From Haliotis asinina (lineage: Eukaryota > Mollusca > Gastropoda > Lepetellida > Haliotidae): 64,000 nt of DNA. How positions within the stretch are numbered: the stretch's first letter is position 1; every line of letters starts with the position of its first letter. Location of the stretch: contig NC_090290.1 in the NCBI RefSeq assembly GCF_037392515.1, forward strand, positions 23,519,753 through 23,583,752. Direction: 5' to 3'. Both the position numbers and the translations under genes were made by a program. Shown here piece after piece: positions 46,758 to 57,394 of this stretch. The notes under the pieces were generated by a model, which did no database searches, was not told the origin of the DNA, and was given only the letters and a program-made list of their open reading frames with translations.

Positions 46758-47102
46758 TAGTGGAGAAGACTGTTCAGGTTCAATGATAAGGTGTATGCGT
46801 GTATTTCAGCTGGATAGATGAATGCTCATATGTCAGTTGCCAGGTTGTCTGGTGCAACTAAAGACACTAAAGACTACAACCGTCATACAGCCGGACTATA
46901 TATTGCTTAATATACACCAAAAATTAATTTAGGTTTTGTTAGACTCAGTGGTGGAGTGTAACGAAAAGTACTCATGATAAGTTTACTTAGACTGGTGCTT
47001 AGTATTGTTGCGTACAGGACAAACAAAATTACCCAAACAAAACAAAATAAAATAAAAAACTAAGACACTAAATAGTCAAAAGCCCAAACAAACATGTAAT
47101 TA

Positions 47103-47278
47103 ATCGAATCTGGGCCAGACAATCCAGTGATCAACAGCATGAGCATCGATGTACGCAACTGGTACAAGTTGGCATGCGTCAGCCACGTAAGCGAGTCTGA
47201 CCACCCGATCCCGTTAGTCGCCTTTTACCACGAGCACGGGTTACTGAAGATCAGTTATATTCTATCCTGGATCTTCAC
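47103..47278 (-). repeat. SINE-like family N
   Basis: CCAGTGATCAACAGCATGAG, CCACCCGATCCCGTTAGTCG, then GGATCTTCAC; the 3' domain is missing as in the 46570 copy. Confidence 0.82.
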
Positions 47279-47751
47279 TATTTGAACTCCGACGTAAGAT
47301 GGATCTGTATATGCTTAATCAAATGGAATGAGAGAATCAATTACTAAACCACGTAAGTCTATTATTCCTCTCATTCAGACCGCCTATCGCATATACAAAC
47401 CCATCTAACGTTAATACCACCTTCATAAACTAAATATAAAAAAAACAAAACTCTGAAAGTCAAGTGCCTATGGATTTTTTTACTGACATGAACAACAAAA
47501 CATTTAAACTGATGCGATCATTTTCATTAATTTAGGTTATAATCCAGACGGGCTATTCTCGAAACGTTTCTAGCCCTACGAACTTCTTAAACTCATTCTT
47601 AACACACTCAGATGTAGGAGTCGGGGATGAAGGAAGCTCCATGGCTTGTGGGTGGTGTGTCATTGTGTCACGACGGTGATGGCTATTGTAATCACTGGTT
47701 CGTTTTCACTTGATAACTGACCGCTGACACATTGCATTAGGATTCCTCCGT

Positions 47752-47957
47752 GAAGACCCAGGTTATTATTGGTGTTCAGTGACTCTACTTGTCGTAAGAA
47801 ACGGCTGGCAGGATTGGGTGATGATGCTCGCTTGCTTTGCTGACACACGTCATCGTATCAGAAAGCATTGCTTAGATCAAGGATCATGGTCTTGATCACT
47901 GGATTGTATGGTCCAGACACACCGCCGCCATGTAACTTGAATATTGTTGAAAACAAA
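47752..47957 (+). repeat. SINE-like family N, diverged
   Basis: TACTTGTCGTAAGAAACGGC, TTGATCACTGGATTGTATGG, then CCGCCGCCATGTAACTTG; just past the 3' end of gene D. Confidence 0.75.
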
Positions 47958-48071
47958 AATCCCCAATCACCTGTTATCTACATTGGGTATGGTGTGGTGG
48001 TGACGGGAAAAAAATACTACAGTACATGTGTTTCATTCCTAGCCTGTCCAACACAGATCAGTTCCTAAAGG

Positions 48072-49607
48072 TTAATCTTCAGACCTTCCACACTTCGAAT
48101 GGCACGGAAGCAGGTGACCTCTGGCTGATCTTGTATATGTCATATACAACACGTCCCCGATACATATACACACAAACGATATTATCACCAGATATCCAAA
48201 CTCGTCCGTTTTGGGCAGGGCAACCACCAAGGCAAACTTTAACATGTCCATCATCCTGTTCAGCGACGTTTGAACTCCGTTCACAACACCGCGTTCACTT
48301 TCTGCCACGTGTTCAAGAAACAGTTGAGTGATTGACAGGTCCGCAATCCACAGTCCTGGAACACAAGAGTATAATTAGAACAACTAATGTTATGAACACG
48401 CCGTCGATGGATATTTGTTGAAGTCGGTAGCACCATGCTTGTGAGTGAGTGAGTGAGTGAGTGAGTGAGTGAGTGAGTGAGTGAGTGAGTGAGTGAGTGA
48501 GTGAGTGAGTGAGTGAGTGAGTGAGTGAGTGAGTGAGTGAGTATGGTGGTACGTCGCTACAGCAAAATTCCAGCAATATCACAGCGGGGGCCACCAGAAA
48601 TGTGCTTCACAGATTGTGCCCATGTGAGGAATCGAACCTAAGTACTAGACTACCCCACCGTCCGATCGCACTTATGATTGTATACCAGCCTTATAGGACA
48701 TACAGTACAATTAATCACAATATTTATCAATGAAGTACATCTTACAGTAAGTACATCTTATTGTTAGCTGTTTACTTAACCAACCATCACTAGAGACCCT
48801 AAGCGAGTAAATAGTGAGTACATAACATTGAGTACATAACATTGATTTGTAGAGGAGCCATTTAGCTGCACTTCAATATTAATTGTTCGGCGTTAAGACA
48901 TCCAATCAACAATGCAACAATGGTATGTTTCATCTTGCACATAAGAATAATAGTCCCGCGAAAAACATAATTTGCTAGATAAGTACTTATAATATTTAGC
49001 GACGTGAGAGTATAGTTTAATGTATTGTTTACATGAAAACACTTCTATATTTAATATTTATAAGCAGAAAATGTGTATGGTCACTTTGTAATGAGTGTTT
49101 TGTCATTTCGGCTTAAGTCACGGAAAGTATAGTAAGTATAATCATTAACTCTGGGTAGTTTCCGGAATACGATTCTGTTAACGTTTTTGGAAACAAATGT
49201 CAACTTTTAAAAACATCATCCCTCAAGATACCTGGTGTACATGCTCTACAAATGATTTGATTTCAAACTTTTACTCTACATCTTTTACTTTCATCTAATA
49301 TCCCAGAAATCGGATTTACACAATGTACAACTACCTCTTCGTACTTGTGGAAATCAAGCCACACTTTCTGTTTTAATACCATAATGCTAACCCATCGCCC
49401 TGTCATCTACGGTCCCGTGGCAGTTGTTTTCTACCCTGTTAACTAGGTCCGTTTCATGTCATACGAAACCGATGAATTGCTGCAAAATCTTGCAATTGAA
49501 ACAAAACTAAATGTTGCAGTCACATGAAATCGACAGACTTCTGATAACGTGTCAAATGTTCTGGACACCTTAATAAAAAGTTGTTCATCAAACCATCAGT
49601 AATCTTT

Positions 49608-49676
<69 letters not shown>

Positions 49677-51496
49677 TGTGTGGATGGGGAGGAGCGGGAA
49701 GGGGTGTACTTGCTTGTAGAACAGCCAGGTAATCAACAAGCGTGAGTAGTGAAATTTCAAATGCATAAGTGGAACTTGCACACCTGGCTGTTCACGTGAT
49801 CTTAAATTTAACTTGACGAAGTCGTATGAAATCTCACCAAATCTAGCTGTAATAATCCCCAATATCAGAAGACTAATGGAAACGTAAGACTTGGAAACCA
49901 AGGGGGCTGTCGTTGTCATAGCACCAGCAGATCCTGAAATCGTCAAGTTGGTCAAGGAAGTGCAGTTGGCGCCTGCCACACTAGAAATATTTCTGGATGC
50001 TGCCAAGTACAATGGTGACGTACAGTTGTCACCAGTCACATTGGATGGGGAATCATGGTGTAGGAAGAAGAAGGGGTCAAACGGACTTCCAGGTGCCCAG
50101 ACGGACAAAACACACAAGAACAGACAGGCAATCTGTAGCGTCATGGCAATTAGGCCTGTTCTCTCTAATCCAATGCGATGTCTCAAAATTGGATACACTA
50201 AGGTCCCAAGAATCCCAATGGCGGCGCCAGATCCCATTGCTAGACCAAGCAGTCCTTCAGATATTCCTTGGGTAAACGCATAGCCACTGGTGACGCTGTC
50301 AAACCCCAAGACCGTCAAGTACATCATCGCTAGACCAAGGCCGGCGTTAGCAACGTTGTACCGCATGAACGTCTTCCAGCCAGTGTAGATGATGACGATA
50401 GGCGAGCATAAGATCCGGAAACACCCACAGCTGGTTTCTTGTTTTGTGTTGTTCTTGGTTTCGTTGATTGTTTTCACTTCCCTGGTTTCACCTATGCTAG
50501 CTGTCACTGGGTATCCTGATTCTGTCAGAGCTAGAAACTCACTGGTCTTCCCAGCACAGGTTTTGAATTTCTCTCCTGTTTTAAGAGCTTCAAGTGACGG
50601 TTTGTGACTGGTTTTGTCTGGTGTATCATCTAAAGTAGAAAATGAGAAAGCAGTTTCAGTATTCATTTTTTTTCTTAAAGACATTGCGTTATGTTAATTT
50701 ACGAACAAAGCACCCGTGAAGATCTTCCCATTCTTGTCGTAAGATCGGGATCAGGCAGTTAGGCTCACTAACTTGCAATTTGTTGATACATGTTATCGTA
50801 TCATAATCGCGTAGATCGATGTTAATGATGTCAGTCACTCGATTGTCTGGTCATAGTTACCCGCGCTTGACTGATTTTCTTCTCTTTTGACATTCAGAGT
50901 GAACATTGAACGGAAATTAGACTGCGTCAGAGGAATAACTATGTAGCACAGGCACAGAGAACACGACCTGGAGTGTAACAGCTTTCAAGAGCTTATTTGA
51001 AAAAAAGCACTTAATTTATTTTTTTTTAAATTGTTAAAAAATGAATAAAGGATTTTAATTGAGACCGTGTATTCGTGGAATGGGTGAGCGTGATTTGCAC
51101 TGACTGCAACACCCGCCACACAACCATTTGTGGATTAAAAATAAGACATCCGGTAACCTACACCCTTACCTTTCTGCCAGTATTTCTCCTTCTGTAGAGC
51201 TGGAACCTGATTGTAGACATTCCACAGGAGATAGTACTCGATAAACATTGACACAACGTTCCACGCTGCCATGACTAAAGCTCCGTTCCTGACCTTGAAG
51301 AAGTACACAATCTCCCCTGAAGCTATTGGGGCGAGGATCTGTGCGGCCAGGTCCATCCTCCGCAGTGTAGCGGTCACATCTGGAGGACAACAAACGAGAT
51401 GATTATGAAGTGGGGTTTAAAATAACATTTCTCCAGAAAAAATGTAGGTTTCAGTCTTTACCACTTTACAGTGAACGAATATGTTTTTACCCGTTT

Positions 51497-51555
<59 letters not shown>

Positions 51556-51557
51556 TT

Positions 51558-51596
<39 letters not shown>

Positions 51597-54318
51597 CGCG
51601 AGGAAACCAGAAATGGGCTTCACACATTGCGTGTGGGCATTTGCTAATATTCCAACTATATGGCGGGTGTCTGTAGATAATCGACCCTTTACCAGACACG
51701 ACATCGTCAGCATCTATCTACATAAATGGGAACCGATGGCACGTGTCTACCAAGTCAGGGAGCCTGAAGACCAATCCTAGCCCGGATCTTCACAGGTTTA
51801 CACATTGAACCCATGTAGAGAACTGAACCCAGGTCTTCAGCGTGACGAGTGAACGATTTAACCATCTGGCGTCCCCACCGCCCACCTTCTTCATAAGTTT
51901 AAAAATAATAATTAAATAAAGTGAACAATTCAGCATTGATATTTTTATTGTGGATCATCGATAATTGCGAAAAAAATGTCAGAGTTTCCCCGATAACGTC
52001 AAAGTGATTGAGTTTCTTAAGGAATAATAGGAGCGGTACTCAGAGACCGAGTATAATAATCGTGAGGCCAATGATGACAGGTGGGAAATCAGGTGGGAAC
52101 TTCCATAACGTGAAAAATATGTGGGTCATGTGAACAAGATTGATCTTTAAAAGTTTAATGGATGTTCGGGCAACTACGCCCATTTACACCTAGTTACCCG
52201 AACACCTATTAAAGTTTCAATGATTCACGTGAACAAGCCTTTTTTCAAGATGATATTAACAAAGCTCTGATTTGTCCGCAAAACAGCATCCAGTTTTCTT
52301 CACCTGCAAGTCGGTTGCTGTCTTCTCCACATATCTCCACAACCCAGTCCCTTTCAATTATGAGGATCCGGGCAGCACTGCTCAAGTCAGCCAAAACAGC
52401 GAAGAATATGATTGATGCATAGGACAGAGTCATCAACCAGCCGTTCCACAGAGAAACAATAAGCCCATGGCACGAGAGATGTATACACAATGCACATGCG
52501 CAAAGTGCCACAAACGTGTTCTGTAAAGCCAAAGCCACTTGCGCTGCTGCAATGTATGTTATTGTACGATTATTCTGACGTGTTTATTTCAAGGGGAAAA
52601 CACTTATACCGAAAAGCTAATGTCTCGTATAATGATTTTAAAAGAAATTCATTCTGTAACAATGTCAAATGTCAAATTCGGACAAACAGTCCACACCTTG
52701 AAAAATATTCATCCAACTTCAAGTGCACACCTTGGATCAACGTGAAGGGCGACGTGCAAATGAATGCCTGACCCACCCCACACACCCCGTCTCCCGTGAA
52801 AATCATTATTCCTATGCTCTTTAGGCGATGGATCCCATTAAACCATTCTCGCTAGACATTGTATTTACCGGTTAGTCTGTGAGTCCTGTCCACCCAGGCG
52901 CCCACCAGAGCTCCCGCCAGGAGAACTGTTATCCCCGTTGCTAGCCCATTGACGGCAGTGAGGAGCAGCGACGTCGGTGACAGCTCAATGAGAAACAGGC
53001 CGACTCCAAAACACCACATTTGATCCCCCTACAGCAATGAGTGAGTGAGTGAGTGAGTGAGAGAGTTTAGGTTTTAGCAATATTGCAGCAATATCACGGC
53101 GGGGGACATACTTTTAGAAGTTAGAAGATCTCTTCAGACATTTTGAGTTACGCCAGTCTCAAGGTAATATTCCTGAAGTCAAGGTAACTGCCATGTTTTG
53201 ATAGTAACACGTCTAAATGTATGGCATTCCAAGTACTGCTAAAAATACTCAATAAGTTTTAAAGTCAATTTGTAAAATTAGTTATTTTATATTATATCTT
53301 TTCGGGTTTAAGTGTAACAACTCGAAATTGTACGTATTCAACTCTGCACACACTGCACATTCTTTCAGATTCTTCCCGTACAATGTTTCAGAAATCGTCA
53401 TTTAATAAGTATACAATATATATTCGTGTGTGATATCAAGTCACTTTGATATACAGAGGTTGTCCATTCATAATTTTTTCTTCATCTGTTCCTCACCAGG
53501 TACAAAGTTTAAACTACTTTTGCATGGATAGAACCAGAGACTTTTCGCTCCCGATCTGACTAACTGTTTGATCGATAAAATAATGTGCTTTACTGTTGTC
53601 TCGATCAGAAATTTTTCTTCATAAAACAGCTAGAGGTGATCGTAAGTGTCGCTTTCCTTTCTCTGTGTCGCTTTCCTTTCATATTCATGTCGTGTTTCAA
53701 CTTACCCATGTGGACAGGAAATGACTGCAGTACACTCGCAAGGTGATGTTCTTCGACGTTGTTTGTTTTTCGCCTTGGTTGATAATTGGGAAAAAAATCT
53801 TCATGAACATCATCCATGAGCATCACGGAATAATTCAGGACTGAGTAAATATCTCATAACAGATACTGGGCCATTTTTACATAGAGGTAAAAGTATTCTA
53901 GAAGTCACTTTCCATGATTCAAATTGAACTGAAGCTTTGTAAAATCGCAATAAACTATTAAAAATCACCCGTATTTACGCTTAATACGGAAACAGCTAAT
54001 GAGCTGAAGCAGGTATCACGTGACGTGACGTGACGTCATATGTGCCTTTTGCCGATTGCATCCTCCTTGATTCTACCGAACAACTTGTTTGGGATTATGC
54101 ATTCTAAAGCAGTGAAAGAGGATGTTCCCGATGTTGTTTTTTTAACCGGATGTTAAAATGTTTTCGCGTTTAACATTTGAACCAAAACACTTTTCCATTA
54201 GAAATTGGGGTATTTTTTCTGATGATCCCTTTCACGCAGCCATCTATTGCAATATTCCCCTTTAACTGTGAATTTAATTCGACCTATCGCTGTGGTTACC
54301 TAGTTGACCACCACCACC

Positions 54319-54350
<32 letters not shown>

Positions 54351-54793
54351 CACCACCGGTGAGTGAGGGAGGGAGTTTAGTTAAAATGGTTAAAAAGTTT
54401 GCCTTCCTGACTAATGTACTGATATGTTACTCGTTCATCGGAAAAAAACTTATTTTCATCCCTGCTGAGTTTAGTTTTACGCCGCCCTCAGCAATACTCC
54501 CGCTATATAGCGGCGGTCTGTAAATAATCGAGTCTGTACCAGATGATCCAGTGATCAATTGCATGAGCATCGATCTGCACAAATGGGAACCGATAACATG
54601 TGTCAACCAAGTCAGCGAGCCTGACCACCCGACCCCGTTAGTCGCCTTCTACAACAAACATGGTTGCCTTTTGTGTCAAGCAAAAGACCTACCCGAGTAG
54701 TAGTAGAGAGGGTGCATGGGCATACTTACTTTTGATAAGTCCGGTATCTTCTGATACTTTGTACCATCTGTATTCGCCATTTTCAGACACCAT
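48072..54793 (-). CDS. SLC40A1-like: Ferroportin-like transporter, gene D (7 exons, one intron lost)
   Basis: SLC40 family membrane transporter. Coding exons in transcript order: 54793-54730, 53773-53706, 53028-52869, 52546-52304, 51379-51170, 50629-49838, 48355-48072. The phases join to about 606 residues. Motifs: [63 protein letters not shown]. The 792-base sixth exon equals exons 6 and 7 of the paralogues joined without an intron inside the TM7 codon series (SVTSG/YAFTQG). Exon 3 reads LTAVNGL and GAWVD where the family has LTAxYGL and GDWVD. Human H43, C326 and H507 align with C, S and D. The first exon, MVSENGEYRWYKVSEDTGLIK, shares KVSE-TGL with gene C; an AG just before 54823 could extend it 5' from a further exon. 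Outermost copy of the minus-strand tandem. Confidence 0.9.
48441..48664 (-). repeat. Family T SINE with expanded GAGT tail
   Basis: A pure GAGT tract (48441-48542) runs into the SINE 3' domain, so the microsatellite is the expanded CACT tail of the element. The head is damaged around the B box. Gene D last intron, about 85 bases from the last exon. Confidence 0.85.
49286..49410 (-). repeat. Very degraded family T SINE
   Basis: CTAATATCCCAGAAATCGGA, TTACACAATGTACAAC and TACCATAATGCTAACCC keep the family order at low similarity. Confidence 0.4.
49610..49678. repeat. GCGT microsatellite
   Basis: About 17 units. It lengthens the read-through frame beyond the gene D exon 6 donor; that poly His/Ala/Arg/Thr extension is not protein. 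Confidence 0.95.
50711..50860 (+). repeat. SINE-like family N, 5' part
   Basis: CCCGTGAAGATCTTCCCATT, TTGTCGTAAGATCGGGATC, ATTGTCTGGTCATAG; truncated before the 3' domain. Gene D intron 5. Confidence 0.72.
51495..51596. repeat. TTTA microsatellite
   Basis: About 25 units with one slip, at the boundary of a SINE. Confidence 0.95.
51597..51886 (-). repeat. Family T SINE with a family N copy inserted in it
   Basis: Family T text at 51603-51632 (GAAATGGGCTTCACACATTG) and again from about 51796 (ACATTGAACCCATG, then the B-box region) flanks a family N copy (about 51640-51795: CAACTATATGGCGG, CTAGCCCGGATCTTCACAGG). Family N therefore moved after family T here. Confidence 0.8.
52150..52217. repeat. 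26-bp inverted repeat with 16-base spacer
   Basis: The left arm AAAGTTTAATGGATGTTCGG... and right arm ...CCCGAACACCTATTAAAGTTT pair at about 23 of 26 positions, flanked by CATGTGAACAAG and TTCACGTGAACAAG. Looks like a tiny fold-back element in gene D intron 4. Confidence 0.7.
53038..53110 (-). repeat. Family T SINE fragment at gene D exon 3 acceptor
   Basis: Only the 3' domain and CACT tail remain. On minus the tail CACTCACTCACTCACTCATT leads directly into TGCTGTAG and the exon. Confidence 0.85.
54307..54357. repeat. ACC/ACT trinucleotide microsatellite
   Basis: CCA units followed by CTA units in gene D intron 1. Confidence 0.92.
54463..54667 (-). repeat. SINE-like family N
   Basis: TTTAGTTTTACGCCGCCCTC, ATCGATCTGCACAAATGGGA, GCGAGCCTGACCACCCGACC. 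It begins about 60 bases past the first donor of gene D. Confidence 0.87.
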
Positions 54794-55888
54794 GATAACT
54801 TCTTCACACTTAGGGATATCCAGCTAAAGATTTGATTCCAGGAAATACAAGCTCGCAGTTTCACGAACAACGTTGCCAATAGTCATTGATCAATGACATG
54901 CATCGTACTTACAAATCCGGTTTAATGCTGTGCATAGTGAAAATCACGCCGAAGCTAACAGCAAAGCACAGAAACATAATTACAGTACGAACTGTTTCGC
55001 AGTTCATAAAACATTTATTTACTATACGTTTCCATATAAATATATATGTTGTCATTAATCACACGATTGATTAAATGCTTAATGAAGAGTCAAATCAGCA
55101 TATTTCTGTTCTTATACATGGTAAGGATTGGTATTACAGCTGTCATTTTGTGTTTACTTTCTACTTTCACTATTAAGGTTTGTTTATTGTAATTCAGTTA
55201 TGCTGAAGAACCTCGACACACGAACTCTGCTTCCGATGAATGGTTATAGTAACATACATGGTGAAATTGTTTTTATTTCATTTATTTATTCATTCATTTA
55301 TTTCTGTATGGATATATTCTCTATTTCTTACTTTTTATTGACTGAATATTTGGAGGGTATATTTTTACTTTTTTTAGGTGGGGGTGGGGGAGGCATTTGA
55401 GTGTGTGTGGTGTGTCTTTTTGTTTTGTTTTTTACTTTTTATTTGGTTTGTTGTTGGTTTTGTTTGTTTCTTTGTTTGCTCTTTACGAAGCAATAGTCCA
55501 ACTGCATAACCCCTGAAGATACGCCAACGTTTGTATAAGATAGTTGTTGTGACCTCGATATACGGTGAATCATTAACACGTCAGCACATTAATATGAACC
55601 TTAAATTCACCATGGAATTAAAACGAGTAACCAAACCTTGACAAGTTTAAGAAAGACGTTTGATCACCTCTCCATGCCCAGAACCCAGAACTCTTTAATT
55701 TATTCCCCAGAAACCGTCAACGGCGGTACATGAGATAAACGTACATACATTTACAAAATATAAAAGACAGCAGCTTACATAGTTGTAAGATAGGGACAAT
55801 ACTTCATTTTTTAAATGCGTTAAATATATTATTCAGTAACTTAGAAAGGCCTTCAAGGTCGCTTATGCTGGTAGTAGACAAGAGTTTT
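54794..55888. other. 5' flank of gene D, nothing recognised
   Basis: AT- and T-rich; should hold the gene D promoter and perhaps an upstream non-coding exon. No element or gene was recognised before the LINE begins. Confidence 0.35.
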
Positions 55889-57394
55889 TTAAGGATTGAC
55901 AAAATTTGGGAATACTAGGTATTTCGTGTTCAGAGACTGTTGTCGCAGTTGCAGAAAAGCTTCAGATCTGAACAAATAGTGAAACTCATCTCCAACAGCT
56001 TTTGATACACAAAGCGGACATTGTCGGTCTTCGCGTGGAATACCCAACCATTGGACAGTCTCAATTGGTAATTTATGGTTAGGTGTTCTAAACCTCAAAA
56101 TAGGGTAGTTTATAGTTCTTGGAAGAAGATGATATCTTTAAGATTGGCTGGGTTTTAAAATATTTATACCAATCTCCCTTTGAACCTGAATCGACTTGAG
56201 ACTTCCAATTTTGAAAGAACTGCGCTCTGTAGGTGTTTTCGACCAGTGAGACAAGCCAGGGCGTTGAGCATACAGGCGGATTTAGGAACACGTAGGATAG
56301 ACCGCAGTTATCAAGGATATGTTTCACAAAACGAAACCAAGGAATTTTACTTGTATTATCCCAGATGTTGTTAACACAGCTGTATATAATCTGGGATGGT
56401 TTCCAGTGTATATTCTCGGAGGCTAGTTTATGCTAGAATGAAATATATCTCTTATAGATATTTATACTCAAAGACTCTTTTCCAAATTCACCGTAAAGCA
56501 TCTAATTTGGGGTGCTGCTTCTCAAACCGGACGCTAATTTCAGAAATTTTAAGTGAATTCTTTCTATTATTTCTACGTTCTCATGTCCCCTATATCTCGG
56601 GGCCATACAGAAGAATTGGAACAACCATAACATCAAATGCATCGAAAAGACAATCTAAAGGTAAATTAACATTCCTGGATTTCTTCAAAAGGCAATACAT
56701 TGCCTTGGTGGTTCTCTCCCTAAGTGCTTTTATTGCTTGGACAAATCGCCCATTCCTGTGAAATGTAATTCCAAGGTAATCGTATGTATCAACAATATTT
56801 ATAACTTCAGTTCCAAATGTAAAGTGAAATTTCGAAGATTTCGCTGGACCGCTTCCAAATATAACAACTTTCGTTTTGGATAGGTTTTCTTTAAGTTTCT
56901 TTTTCCATTTTTGTAAATCATTTGCATTTTCACTGAACATTACGGCGTCATCTGCGTTTAACAATATAATAAAATGGTATAAGAGGTCAATATTGTTTGC
57001 TTGCATTTCATATTTAAAACCATTACAGCTACTGTCAAAGAGATGTTGTTCAAGATCGTTTGGGTAGAAAGAAAACAAAAGGGGCGACAGGTTTTCACCT
57101 TGTCGCCCATCCTCGTAACACGGAACTTCATCTGATATAGCATTTCCAATCATTACTCTAGATTTTGTGTTATGATACATATTTTTATGAGTGTGAAAAA
57201 TCTCCCATCTATCCCAGTTTTTGTTCGTTTATGCCACAACCCATTTCTCAAGACTTTATCAAATGCTTTAGTGAAATCTACAAATACTGTATATTGTTTC
57301 TTGTTAGAGAGTTTTATTATTTGGATCATCATTTGCATAACAAAAATGTTATCACATGTGGAAAACCCTTTTCTGAAGCCTGCCTGTGTTGGTA
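55889..57394 (-). mobile_element. LINE, 3' segment (reverse transcriptase to C-terminus)
   Basis: Minus-strand frames give, in order, TQAGFRKGFSTCDNIF and VDFTKAFDKVLRNGLW (57160-57390), LLNADDAVMFSENANDLQKW (catalytic box, NADD for YADD), FGSGPAKSSKFHF, TYDYLGITFHRNGRF, VPILLYGPEI, then the C-terminal region ending IPREDRQCPLC and GDEFHYLF. Several frame changes show it is inactive. The Tc1-like element at 57395 interrupts it; upstream parts continue at 58921-59097 and 62772-63113. Confidence 0.85.

Noticed and set aside
49596-49837. C-terminal extension of the gene D exon 6 frame
   Set aside because: It lies past a clear GTGAGA donor after TARFG and is intron plus a GCGT microsatellite; the other copies splice at the same place.
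54014-54040. CACGTGACGTGACGTGACGTCA run as a regulatory site
   Set aside because: Short repeat containing E-box and CRE cores in gene D intron 1; no evidence beyond the words themselves.
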